The notes under the pieces were generated by a model, which saw only the letters and a list, made by a program, of their open reading frames with translations, had not been told where the DNA came from and searched no databases. Positions 1 to 6,388 of a DNA stretch of 11,287 nucleotides are shown in pieces; within the stretch, counting starts at the first letter, position 1; each line of letters begins with the position of its first letter. The translations under genes were made by a program, and so were the position numbers. Source of the DNA: an uncultured Rikenella sp. (GTDB lineage: Bacteria > Bacteroidota > Bacteroidia > Bacteroidales > Rikenellaceae); the NCBI GenBank assembly GCA_910577885.1, contig CAJTNK010000062.1, positions 1 through 11,287 of the forward strand. The letters are read 5' to 3'.

Positions 1-98
1 GTTTTGTACAGCCTTAAGGGGGTGGGCGCAAGGCCGAACTTTCTTGCCCGTCGGGCCCGATTGGAGTGCCGAGCGGCACCCTGACGGGAGAGAAAATC
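1..98. repeat. Composite intergenic repeat, left-edge copy
   Basis: This GC-rich non-coding stretch lies downstream of the Nudix gene and is cut by the window edge. Bases 1-44 match the reverse complement of 6219-6263 at about 85% identity with one indel. Bases 66-79 form a small hairpin with arms GTGCC and GGCAC around GAGC, identical to 6274-6287. Bases 80-98 (CCTGACGGGAGAGAAAA and flank) match the box after 6287 in the same orientation. The two modules are therefore inverted relative to each other compared with the copy near 6.2 kb. Bases 99-123 show nothing further. No clear intrinsic terminator for the Nudix gene was found. Confidence 0.7.
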
Positions 99-123
99 CC
101 CCCAAACAACGCCCCCCAAAAAA

Positions 124-771
124 TCAGAGACGTTTAGCAGCCGCGAAGACCTCGCGCACCGTCAGATAAGTATTTTCGAGATACGACGCCAGATTGTCCG
201 GCGCAACCCACCGAATTTCGGTAATTCCCTCCTCGGTTTGCGGCACCAGCTCCTCCTGTCCGTCGTTCGACATGGCATACCACGTCGTCCGCTTGAGAAT
301 CCACTCCCCCCGCAACTCGTAAAGGTGGTAAGTACGTGTGAGCAGTTTGCCCAACCCGATCCCCGCAATACCGCACTCCTCCTCGACCTCGCGCACGGCA
401 CACGCCGCAATCTCCTCTCCCGGTTCGAGTTTTCCCTTGGGCAAGTCCCACCGCCCGTTGCGGAAGATCATCAACACCTCGTCGCGCGGCGAAACGACCA
501 GCCCTCCCCCCGCTTCGACCGGCCGGAACTGCTCCGCAAAACGCGCAAAGAGGCGTTCCGTCCCCTCATCCGAAGCCGACACGAAGGCTACGAATTTGGC
601 AGTCTCGAAAATTCTCTGCAAATTTGTTAACTCGAGCATCCCTTCCGCTTCGGTCCCGAGCGCGGCGGTGTCCACCACCAGCCACGAACCATCGGCCGAC
701 GACGACAGGGCGGCACATTCCGGGTACGTCCCGAATGCGACTATGTTATCCAAATAATAGACCTTTTTCAT
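124..771 (-). CDS. Nudix hydrolase with N-terminal extension
   Basis: This 215-residue cytoplasmic protein is predicted to hydrolyse a nucleoside diphosphate linked to another group, with divalent metal. A perfect Nudix box (G-x5-E-x7-REU-x-EE-x-GU) occupies residues 113-135: it starts at G113 after the WDLPK lead-in, with E119, R127, E128, E131, E132 and G134. Residues 1-82 are a non-Nudix extension, and the Nudix fold starts near FRPVEAGGG (82-90). The C-terminal QTEEGITEIRWV segment (178-189) is common in diadenosine-polyphosphate-type relatives, but the substrate cannot be read from sequence. The reading frame stays open far upstream of the start (to 1539), but that part is antisense to pyrE. 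I chose the ATG at 771 because MKKVYYLDN begins a plausible fold and it lies just outside pyrE. No Shine-Dalgarno site is visible. Only 9 bp separate it from the divergent pyrE start. Confidence 0.9.
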   Translation of the reverse strand: MKKVYYLDNIVAFGTYPECAALSSSADGSWLVVDTAALGTEAEGMLELTNLQRIFETAKFVAFVSASDEGTERLFARFAEQFRPVEAGGGLVVSPRDEVLMIFRNGRWDLPKGKLEPGEEIAACAVREVEEECGIAGIGLGKLLTRTYHLYELRGEWILKRTTWYAMSNDGQEELVPQTEEGITEIRWVAPDNLASYLENTYLTVREVFAAAKRL

Positions 772-780
772 ATCGACGAG

Positions 781-1410
781 ATGGAAACCGGCAAAAAGAT
801 TGCAAAAACGTTGCTGCAAATTAAGGCAATAAAACTCAGCCCTGCAAATCCGTTCACCTGGGCCAGCGGCTGGCGGTCGCCGATCTACTGCGACAACCGC
901 AAGACACTCTCCTATCCGGAGGCACGGCGCGAAATTTATCGGGCGTTCGCTGCATTGGTGGCGGCAAAGTATCCGCAAGCGGAGGTGATCGCCGGGGTGG
1001 CGACGGGGGCGATCGCCTGCGGGGTGCTGACGGCCGAAGAGCTCGGAAAACCGTTCATCTACGTACGATCGGCGCCCAAGGATCATGGGATGGCCAACCA
1101 GGTCGAAGGACACTTCGAACCGGGCGCCAAAGTGGTGGTGATCGAAGACCTGATCTCCACGGGAGGAAGCTCGCTCAAGGCGGTCGAGGCGCTCAGGGCC
1201 GCCGGGTGCGAAGTGCTCGGGATGGCAGCCATCTTCACCTACGGATTCCAAACGGCGGTCGAAAACTTCGAACGCGCGGGCGTACAACTCGACACCTTGT
1301 CCAACTACAACACGCTCATCGAACTGGCCGTCGAACAAAACTACATCCAACCCGATCAACTGGAAACACTCCGCCATTGGCGAAAAGCTCCGGACACTTG
1401 GGGACGATAA
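781..1410 (+). CDS. pyrE: Orotate phosphoribosyltransferase
   Basis: PyrE transfers the phosphoribosyl group of PRPP to orotate, giving OMP in pyrimidine synthesis. The product has 209 residues, a normal length. The type I PRPP-binding motif VVVIEDLISTGGS is at residues 118-130. The flexible catalytic loop is around 96-110 (RSAPKDHG), with K100 matching the family's catalytic lysine. The N-terminal IKAIKL and NPFTWASGWRSP segments (14-34) and CDNRKTLSYP (37-46) are typical of PyrE and bind orotate. The ATG at 781 is needed for full length, because the next Met is at residue 104. Its promoter must lie in or upstream of the Nudix coding region, and no convincing Bacteroidetes promoter was found there. 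The next plus-strand gene is 467 bp downstream, beyond a repeat tract, so cotranscription is uncertain. Confidence 0.97.
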   Translation: METGKKIAKTLLQIKAIKLSPANPFTWASGWRSPIYCDNRKTLSYPEARREIYRAFAALVAAKYPQAEVIAGVATGAIACGVLTAEELGKPFIYVRSAPKDHGMANQVEGHFEPGAKVVVIEDLISTGGSSLKAVEALRAAGCEVLGMAAIFTYGFQTAVENFERAGVQLDTLSNYNTLIELAVEQNYIQPDQLETLRHWRKAPDTWGR

Positions 1411-1482
1411 ACAACTACATACTCTTACATTATTCTTAATCGTTCTATTTTCTGCAACCTGTTTTTCGCGACAGGACGGGAC

Positions 1483-1506
1483 TGCCGCTTTTTGGAAAAA
1501 GCGGCA
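1483..1506. repeat. Perfect 11-bp stem-loop
   Basis: The arms TGCCGCTTTTT and AAAAAGCGGCA pair perfectly around a 2-nt loop GG. The same stem with loop AC is at 7986-8009. The T run lies inside the stem rather than after it, so this is not a classical intrinsic terminator, though it would fold in RNA from either strand. Confidence 0.8.
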
Positions 1507-1583
1507 CCAAAACCGACGCTGCCGGCGAGGGCAATGCAAACGCAGTTTGCAGATTGCCGAGCGGCGAGGAGGAAACCGAAGGT

Positions 1584-1620
1584 AAACTTTTGAGATAGCA
1601 TACGCTACGCCTTAAGCTCC
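1584..1620. repeat. 37-bp conserved box shared with 7945-7981
   Basis: Read on the minus strand, this 37-bp segment (ends GGAGC and AAAAGTTT, core GGCGTAGCGTATGCTA) matches 7945-7981 on the plus strand at 35 of 37 positions. It is the best-conserved piece shared by the two large repeat tracts, and it sits between their long GC hairpin and their TGCCGC hairpin, with an extra segment inserted here. Confidence 0.85.
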
Positions 1621-1642
1621 GCAAGCTAATGCTCTGGCCCGT

Positions 1643-1720
1643 TGTTGGGGCCGGGGATTCTTCCGGGGCGCATGATGTAGTGCAAAGACTTTGCGCCCCC
1701 GGAGAACCCCGACCCCAACA
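1643..1720. repeat. Long imperfect GC-rich stem-loop
   Basis: The outer arms TGTTGGGG (1643-1650) and CCCCAACA (1713-1720) pair perfectly. Inside them CGGGG pairs with CCCCG, then CCGGGGCGCA pairs with TGCGCCCC(C)GG with one bulged C. The tip holds another small stem, GCAAAG and CTTTGC. The whole is a 78-nt hairpin with a roughly 30-nt imperfect arm. A hairpin of different sequence but similar length is at the equivalent place in the other tract (7856-7928). Confidence 0.75.
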
Positions 1721-1756
1721 GAAAAGGACCCAAGGCTCTTGACTACGGCAGCCCAT

Positions 1757-1773
1757 GGAATGCGAAGCATTCC
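1757..1773. repeat. 7-bp stem-loop, covarying with 7815-7831
   Basis: The arms GGAATGC and GCATTCC surround loop GAA. At the same position of the other tract the arms are GCATCCC and GGGATGC around GCT. Stem and loop lengths are the same and the paired bases differ. Confidence 0.8.
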
Positions 1774-1787
1774 CGAAAGTTTTTCTG

Positions 1788-1811
1788 GTTCTCTTTGTTC
1801 ACAAAGAGAAC
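1788..1811. repeat. Perfect 10-bp stem-loop
   Basis: The arms GTTCTCTTTG and CAAAGAGAAC pair perfectly around TTCA. The counterpart at 7774-7797 has arms GTTCTTTTTG and CAAAAAGAAC around TGAA, so the third stem pair from the middle of the arm has changed in both arms (C-G to T-A). It lies 66 bp upstream of the SRPBCC start, so it could fold in that gene's leader if transcription starts further upstream. Confidence 0.8.
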
Positions 1812-1877
1812 AGTTCCATACGGTAGCCAAAGAATGAGGTTACAGAGAAGAGAAGAATTAAAAAAAGAAGTTGTACT

Positions 1878-2315
1878 ATGCGTTATACGAGCAAGCAAGT
1901 TCAGATCGCTCAGGAGGATGAGCGTATATTTCGGGTATTGTCGAGTTTCGAGAATTTCAGTCCGATTTTGGCCGACAAGGTCGAGGGATGGGAGGCCACG
2001 GAAGAGACCTGTCGGTTTCGGGCGAAGGGTTTGACCATCGGGTTGAAGATGGCCGAACGGGAGCCGAACAAGTTAATCAAGGTATGTGCGGATGAAGCGA
2101 CGGGGGGCGTTCCGATTCCGTTCACGTTTTGGGCGCAGATGAAGGATACTACTCCGGAGGGAGATGCCGCTTCAGGACCGCAGACCCATATGCGACTGGT
2201 GTTGGACGTGGAGTTGAACATGATGCTAAAAATGATGGTGGGGGGGAAGATTCAGGGGGCGTTGGACCAGATTGCGGATCAGATCGCACACGCTTTTAAT
2301 AACGCACATATTTAA
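1878..2315 (+). CDS. SRPBCC / START-like domain protein
   Basis: This 145-residue soluble protein resembles the small SRPBCC (Bet v1/START fold) proteins that follow pyrE in other Bacteroidetes. The fold has a hydrophobic pocket, but the ligand and role of this group are unknown to me. Visible features: an N-terminal strand (residues 2-10) followed by ERIFRVLSSFENF (14-26), a short phrase typical of the family; a central FRAKG and IGLKMAEREPNKLIKV stretch (residues 47-69); and a C-terminal amphipathic helix from about 117 (MVGGKIQGALDQIADQIA). There is no signal peptide or membrane segment. The leader is A-rich with no Shine-Dalgarno site. The gene ends 15 bp before the GH89 start, so the two are probably cotranscribed. 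The family call rests on overall pattern, not on a catalytic motif. Confidence 0.8.
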   Translation: MRYTSKQVQIAQEDERIFRVLSSFENFSPILADKVEGWEATEETCRFRAKGLTIGLKMAEREPNKLIKVCADEATGGVPIPFTFWAQMKDTTPEGDAASGPQTHMRLVLDVELNMMLKMMVGGKIQGALDQIADQIAHAFNNAHI

Positions 2316-2330
2316 TCGGCCGGATTTTCC

Positions 2331-4559
2331 ATGCGTCGACACCGCGTCATCCTGTTACTTCTGTCGTTGCTTTTTGTAGCGTCGCCGAGGGTATTCGCAT
2401 TCGGAGCTCATGCCGCGAAGAATCCCGTGGCTGCGCTGGTGGACCGGATCCAGCCGGGACAGAGTGCGCGGTTCGTTTTCGAGCTGGCGGATCAGCAGTC
2501 GCCGGAGGACTTCTTCGAACTCGACTCCAGGGGGCGGCGGATTGTGATCCGGGGGAATAATTATGTTTCTATTGCGGCGGGGCTGAATTGGTACCTGAAG
2601 TACTATGCCGGGGTGCAGGTGACGTGGAACAATCCGCGGCCGCGGTTGAGCACGGTTAAGTTTCCTCGGCCGCGGCAGGTGGAGCGGCATGCGACGGATA
2701 TGCTCGTGCGGTATTACCTGAACTACTGCACGTTTTCGTACTCCACGGCGTTTTGGGAGTGGGAGCGGTGGGAGCAGGAGATCGACTGGATGGCGCTGCA
2801 TGGGATCAACCTGCCGCTGTCGCTGACCGGGGCGGCTACCGTGTGGCGGAATACGTTGCGGGAGCTGGGGTTCGAGCAGGAGCAGATCGACCGGTTCGTG
2901 GCCGGTCCGGCGCACCAGGCGTGGTGGCTGATGAACAACCTGGAGGGCTGGGGCGGGCCGAATCCGGAGGCGTGGTACGAGCGGCAGGCGCAACTGGAGC
3001 AGCGTATTGTGGAGCGGTATCGGGAGTGGGGGATCGAGCCCGTTTTTGCGGGATACGGCGGGATGGTGCCGAACGACACGGCGGCTTGGCGTCGGCTGGG
3101 GCTGACCGAAGTGCAGGATCCGGGCTCGTGGTGCGGATACCGGCGGCCGGGATTTCTGCTGCCGACCGATCCGCAGTTTGCGAAGATCGCTGACGCTTAC
3201 TATCGGAACTTGAAGGCATTGTACGGGGACCGGGCGCGGTATTTCGCCATCGACCCGTTCCACGAGGGGGGCTCGACCCAGGGGGTCGACCTCCCGGCGG
3301 CGGGACAGGCGATCTATAACGCCATGAAACGGGCCAATGCCGGGGCGGTGTGGGTGGCGCAGGCGTGGCAGAGCTGCCCGCATCCGGCGATGATCCGAGA
3401 CTTGCCGGGCGGAGATGTGCTGGTGCTGGACCTCAACAGCGAAAGCCGGCCGATGTGGGGAGGCGACCGACGGTCGCCGTGGTGGCGGGAAGAGGGCTAC
3501 GGGCGGCATGACTGGGTCTACTGCATGCTCTTGAACTTCGGCGGGAATGTGGGGATGCACGGCAAGATGCAACGTGTGATCGACGGCTACTACCTGGCAC
3601 GGGGAATGCAACGGGCGGACAGTGCCTGTGCACGATATTTGCGGGGGGTGGGGACTACACCCGAGGGGATCGAGAATAATCCGGTGATGTTCGAATTGCT
3701 GTATGAGCTGCCGTGGCGGCCGGAGCGGTTCGACCGGATGCGGTGGATGGAGGATTTCGTGCAGGCCAGGTATGGTCATACCCTGCCGCAGGTGGTCGAA
3801 GCGTGGCGGATTTTGGCCAATACGGTCTACGATGCGCCGTACGACGGTTTACAGGAGGGGACTACGGAATCGGTGTTCTGCGCGCGGCCTGCGTTGCGGG
3901 TCGAACGGGTGTCGAGCTGGGGGTCGGCTGTGCTGAACTACGAAGCATCGGAAACCGAGCGGGCGTTGGGACTGATGCTCGAGGTGGCGGATCGGTTCCG
4001 GGGCTGCAATAATTTCGAATACGACTTGGTGGATGTGGCGCGTCAGGCGCTGGCGGACCGGGGGAACGGGCTGCTCAAACGCATTGAAACGGCCTTCGAC
4101 GAGAAGGACCGGGAGCGATTTCGTCAACTGTCGGAGGAGTTTCTGGAGCTGATCCTGCTGCAGGACGACCTGTTGAGTTCGCGCCGGGAGTTTATGGTGG
4201 GGCCGTGGATCGAGTCGGCGATGCGGTGGGGCGGACGTCGGCCGGCCGACCAGGAGTTTTACCGGTGGAATGCCCGGACACTGCTCACGACGTGGGGAAA
4301 TCGCCATGCGGCGAATGTCGGGGGGCTGCGGGACTACGCCCATCGGGAGTGGGCCGGGATGCTGCGCGATTTTTACTATCCGAGGTGGAAAACCTTTTTC
4401 GAGGCGATGAACCGGGGCGAGGTTCCGCCGGCAGACTATTATCCGATGGAAGCGGAATGGACGGTCGGCACACAACCCTATCCGATTCACGCCGAGAGTG
4501 ACCCAATAGAGATGGCATGGAAAGTTTACGACAGACTCATCAGACACGCACGGAAATAA
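2331..4559 (+). CDS. Secreted alpha-N-acetylglucosaminidase (GH89)
   Basis: This 742-residue GH89 enzyme is homologous to human NAGLU. The family removes terminal alpha-linked GlcNAc from heparan-type chains or mucin O-glycans. Residues 1-23 form a Sec signal peptide (RRHR, a VILLLLSLLFV core, then VFA before the likely cut). No lipobox Cys is present, so a periplasmic or released enzyme is expected. The order is NAGLU N-terminal domain (about 31-112), TIM barrel (about 119-455) and helical C-terminal domain (about 462-735). E312 in IDPFHEGG matches human E316 (acid/base), and E445 in TTPEGIENN matches human E446 (nucleophile). NFGGNVGMHG (402-411) is the conserved barrel motif before it. No CBM or other accessory domain is seen. 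It sits 15 bp after the SRPBCC gene and overlaps or nearly abuts tatD, which is unusual company for a glycosidase. Confidence 0.96.
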   Translation: MRRHRVILLLLSLLFVASPRVFAFGAHAAKNPVAALVDRIQPGQSARFVFELADQQSPEDFFELDSRGRRIVIRGNNYVSIAAGLNWYLKYYAGVQVTWNNPRPRLSTVKFPRPRQVERHATDMLVRYYLNYCTFSYSTAFWEWERWEQEIDWMALHGINLPLSLTGAATVWRNTLRELGFEQEQIDRFVAGPAHQAWWLMNNLEGWGGPNPEAWYERQAQLEQRIVERYREWGIEPVFAGYGGMVPNDTAAWRRLGLTEVQDPGSWCGYRRPGFLLPTDPQFAKIADAYYRNLKALYGDRARYFAIDPFHEGGSTQGVDLPAAGQAIYNAMKRANAGAVWVAQAWQSCPHPAMIRDLPGGDVLVLDLNSESRPMWGGDRRSPWWREEGYGRHDWVYCMLLNFGGNVGMHGKMQRVIDGYYLARGMQRADSACARYLRGVGTTPEGIENNPVMFELLYELPWRPERFDRMRWMEDFVQARYGHTLPQVVEAWRILANTVYDAPYDGLQEGTTESVFCARPALRVERVSSWGSAVLNYEASETERALGLMLEVADRFRGCNNFEYDLVDVARQALADRGNGLLKRIETAFDEKDRERFRQLSEEFLELILLQDDLLSSRREFMVGPWIESAMRWGGRRPADQEFYRWNARTLLTTWGNRHAANVGGLRDYAHREWAGMLRDFYYPRWKTFFEAMNRGEVPPADYYPMEAEWTVGTQPYPIHAESDPIEMAWKVYDRLIRHARK

Positions 4560-5359
4560 CGTCGCCGACTCTCTCCGGCGGGGGTTATTATGTGGACACG
4601 CATGCCCACTTGTTCGACGCCGACTTCGACACCGACCGGACGCAGACCATCGAACGGGCCGTGGCGGCGGGGGTTCGGCGGATCGTGCTGCCGGCGGTGG
4701 ACTCGCGCAGCCACGGGGCATTGATCAATACGGTGCGGCAGTTTCCGGAGGTGTGCCGGGCGGCGATCGGGATGCACCCGACGTCGGTGAACGAAAACAC
4801 CCGGTGGCGCGACGAGTTGCAACTCGTCCGGGAGCTGTTGCGGGACCGGCCGGTGGATTGGTGTGCCATCGGCGAGGTGGGGCTCGACTTGCACTGGAGC
4901 ACCAGCTCGCTCACGGAACAGTGTCAGGCGCTGGTGATTCAGATGCAACTGGCCATCGAGTACGACTTGCCGCTGATTCTGCACGTACGGGATGCCTGGA
5001 ACGAGATCTTCCCGCTGCTCGAACCGCTGAGAGGACAGATCCGGGGCGTGTTCCACAGTTTCCAGGGGACGTTGAAAGACTACCGGCATATCAAGGAGTT
5101 GGGCGGTTTTGCGATAGGGATCGGCGGATTCATCACCTACAAGAACTCGTCGACGGCAAAAGTGCTGGAGGGGATCGACCTGGAGGACATCGTACTGGAG
5201 ACCGACTCACCGTACCTGACACCGGTACCTTACCGGGGGACGCGGAACGAGAGTGCGCATATTCCGGTGATCGCGGCCCGGGTGGCCGAGATCAAGGGAG
5301 TTCCGGTCGAGACGGTGATGAACGTCACCACGGCACGCGCACAGCACCTGTTTTTCTAA
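4517..5359 (+). CDS. tatD: TatD-family metal-dependent hydrolase
   Basis: Members of this family are metal-dependent DNases or 3'-exonucleases acting in the cytoplasm. The full frame gives 280 residues. The metal ligands are all visible: H29 and H31 in VDTHAHL, E120 in AIGEVGLD, H156 in LILHVRDA, H180 in GVFHSF, and D230 in LETDSPYL. The start is uncertain. The only in-frame ATG (4517) adds 25 residues of unrelated sequence and overlaps GH89 by 43 bp. Family members normally begin two to four residues before the DTH motif, which favours the GTG at 4592, preceded by a GGCGGGGG run and leaving a 32-bp gap after GH89. The PH-domain gene follows after 25 bp, consistent with one operon. The paralogue (TatD or YcfH type) cannot be settled here. 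Confidence 0.93.
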   Translation: MESLRQTHQTRTEITSPTLSGGGYYVDTHAHLFDADFDTDRTQTIERAVAAGVRRIVLPAVDSRSHGALINTVRQFPEVCRAAIGMHPTSVNENTRWRDELQLVRELLRDRPVDWCAIGEVGLDLHWSTSSLTEQCQALVIQMQLAIEYDLPLILHVRDAWNEIFPLLEPLRGQIRGVFHSFQGTLKDYRHIKELGGFAIGIGGFITYKNSSTAKVLEGIDLEDIVLETDSPYLTPVPYRGTRNESAHIPVIAARVAEIKGVPVETVMNVTTARAQHLFF

Positions 5360-5384
5360 CGTTTCGTCCGGTCAGACACACGAC

Positions 5385-5891
5385 ATGACATTTCAGACAG
5401 ACTCCAAATTTCGATTCCGCCTCGACCGACGCGCCCGCTGGGTGAGCGTGATTGCGCTGGCAGCCATTGCCGCCGGGGTCGGAGCGCTCTTCTACGTCTC
5501 GGGGGGGAGTTACCTGCCGGCATGGTTCGCCACGGTGGTCACAGCATCGCTGTTGCTGGCGGCACTCTCCATTCCGCGGTTCATGCGGGTGTCGCCCCAT
5601 TCGGTCGAGGTGCACTGCGTGATGGAGCTCGTCAAAATCCCCATTCCCGAGATCCGCCACATCCGATTCGTCGAACCGCGCCAAATGAGGTTCTGCCTCC
5701 CGATCTGGGGGATCTACGGGGTCGGCGGATACTATGGCTACTATGTCAATCTCCGGGAACGACGGGTATTCCGACTCTGCGCATCGCAGTGGCGCAACTT
5801 CGTACAAATCGACACGGCGACAAAGGGGAGGTACGTGATAAGTTGCGACGACCCGGCACGATTCGTCGAACTCATCGAACGCTATCGGTAG
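5385..5891 (+). CDS. Two-helix membrane protein with bacterial PH domain
   Basis: This 168-residue protein has two predicted membrane helices, about residues 18-38 and 43-64, split by a short SGGSYLPA turn. A bacterial pleckstrin-homology-like domain (bPH_5 type) of about 100 residues follows. Phrases such as SVEVHC, LVKIPIPEIRHIRFVE, the aromatic glycine-rich GIYGVGGYYGYY (109-120) and ASQWRNFVQID (133-143) recur in Bacteroidetes PH-domain proteins. The topology suggests a cytoplasmic PH domain anchored by a hairpin. Its partner and function are unknown. It follows tatD by 25 bp and appears to end the SRPBCC-GH89-TatD run. A T-rich stretch follows the stop, but without a clear preceding stem. 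Confidence 0.82.
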   Translation: MTFQTDSKFRFRLDRRARWVSVIALAAIAAGVGALFYVSGGSYLPAWFATVVTASLLLAALSIPRFMRVSPHSVEVHCVMELVKIPIPEIRHIRFVEPRQMRFCLPIWGIYGVGGYYGYYVNLRERRVFRLCASQWRNFVQIDTATKGRYVISCDDPARFVELIERYR

Positions 5892-6017
5892 ACTTTTTTT
5901 CGTCCGCTTTTCTCGCGGGGGCAGGTCTCTTTTTTCGATTTCCCCCTTTCTACCCCTTTTTCCGAAGGACTTTTGTCGGGCGGCCCCGGGATGGCGGAGG
6001 CCCGCGAATTAGTTTTT

Positions 6018-6040
6018 CGCCCGGTGGGTGTTTTGCCGGG
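6018..6040 (+). repeat. CRCCC stem-loop module, copy a
   Basis: The arms CGCCC and GGGTG (one G-T wobble) surround GGT and are followed by TTTTGCCGG and then GGTTCTC. This is one of five copies of a small stem-loop with a T-rich 3' side. The tail is shared with copy e near 9.69 kb. Confidence 0.65.
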
Positions 6041-6121
6041 GTTCTCTCCCCTTGGTTAGGGGCCCGACCCTCTCGGGTAAAATTAATCTCTTTCCTCTCC
6101 CCCGCTCATGCCGCGGGGGCA

Positions 6122-6151
6122 CTTACTTTCTGTGATGCGACAGAAAGTAAG
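6122..6151. repeat. Perfect 12-bp stem-loop
   Basis: The arms CTTACTTTCTGT and ACAGAAAGTAAG pair perfectly around a 6-nt loop GATGCG. It is followed by CAAAGAACGCAGCC and a second small stem (6160-6176). No other copy occurs in this window. It could fold in RNA from either strand. Confidence 0.8.
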
Positions 6152-6218
6152 CAAAGAACGCAGCCAAGAGGGCTGCGCCCCCTTGGCTAACCCCCGCCAT
6201 TTTTTGGCCTGCCCTCTC

Positions 6219-6315
6219 AGAAAGTTCGGCCCGTCGCCCACCCCCCTTGAGGCTATGCAAAACCCCGGTTGGTGTGCCGAGCGGCACCCCAGCGGCACCC
6301 TGACGGGCGAGAAAC
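6219..6315. repeat. Composite module shared with the left window edge
   Basis: Bases 6219-6263 match the reverse complement of bases 1-44. The hairpin at 6274-6287 (GTGCC, GAGC, GGCAC) and the following CCTGACGGGCGAGAAA box match 66-98 directly. The CGGGYGAGAAA box also recurs near 9.38 (minus strand), 9.47 and 9.59 kb. Confidence 0.7.
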
Positions 6316-6388
6316 CCAACAAAAGCCTCAACCGGCCTCAGGGATGAGGAAACCCATCACATGAGAATATACCGGCGCGATTTTTCCC

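Larger units (their letters stand above)
1411..1877. repeat. Intergenic repeat tract 1 (five hairpins)
   Basis: This 467-bp gap between pyrE and the SRPBCC gene has no credible gene. From about 1483 to 1835 it is, read on the minus strand, a diverged copy of the tract at about 7762-8104. Five stem-loops are visible: 1483-1506, 1535-1551 (7-bp arms TGCAAAC and GTTTGCA, loop GCA), 1643-1720, 1757-1773 and 1788-1811. A 35-bp box at 1553-1587 matches 8041-8074 in the direct orientation, opposite to the rest of the block. Bases 1411-1482 show only a weak 5-bp stem (1458-1475). Bases 1812-1877 hold the A-rich leader of the next gene, and no clear promoter is seen there. Confidence 0.75.
5892..6388. 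repeat. Intergenic repeat tract 2
   Basis: This non-coding gap holds a T-rich start (5892-5960); a CRCCC stem-loop module (6018-6040); a 5-bp stem CCCGA and TCGGG at 6063-6077; a perfect 12-bp stem at 6122-6151; a stem GCAGCC and GGCTGC at 6160-6176; and the module 6219-6315 shared with the left edge of the window. The sequence AGCGGCACCC is duplicated within 6281-6301. Several short frames cross it, but they follow the palindromes and none looks like a real protein. Confidence 0.7.

Noticed and set aside
124..1539. 471-residue minus-strand frame extending the Nudix protein over pyrE
   Set aside because: Everything upstream of 771 is antisense to the clear pyrE gene and has no family-like sequence. 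It is an open frame produced by high GC.
2355..3779. 474-residue minus-strand frame inside GH89
   Set aside because: It is Pro-, Arg- and His-rich shadow sequence antisense to a well-supported enzyme.
6083..6331. 82-residue minus-strand frame in the gap before kbl
   Set aside because: It reads through the 12-bp palindrome and the shared repeat module. Frames across such repeats are probably often annotated by mistake.
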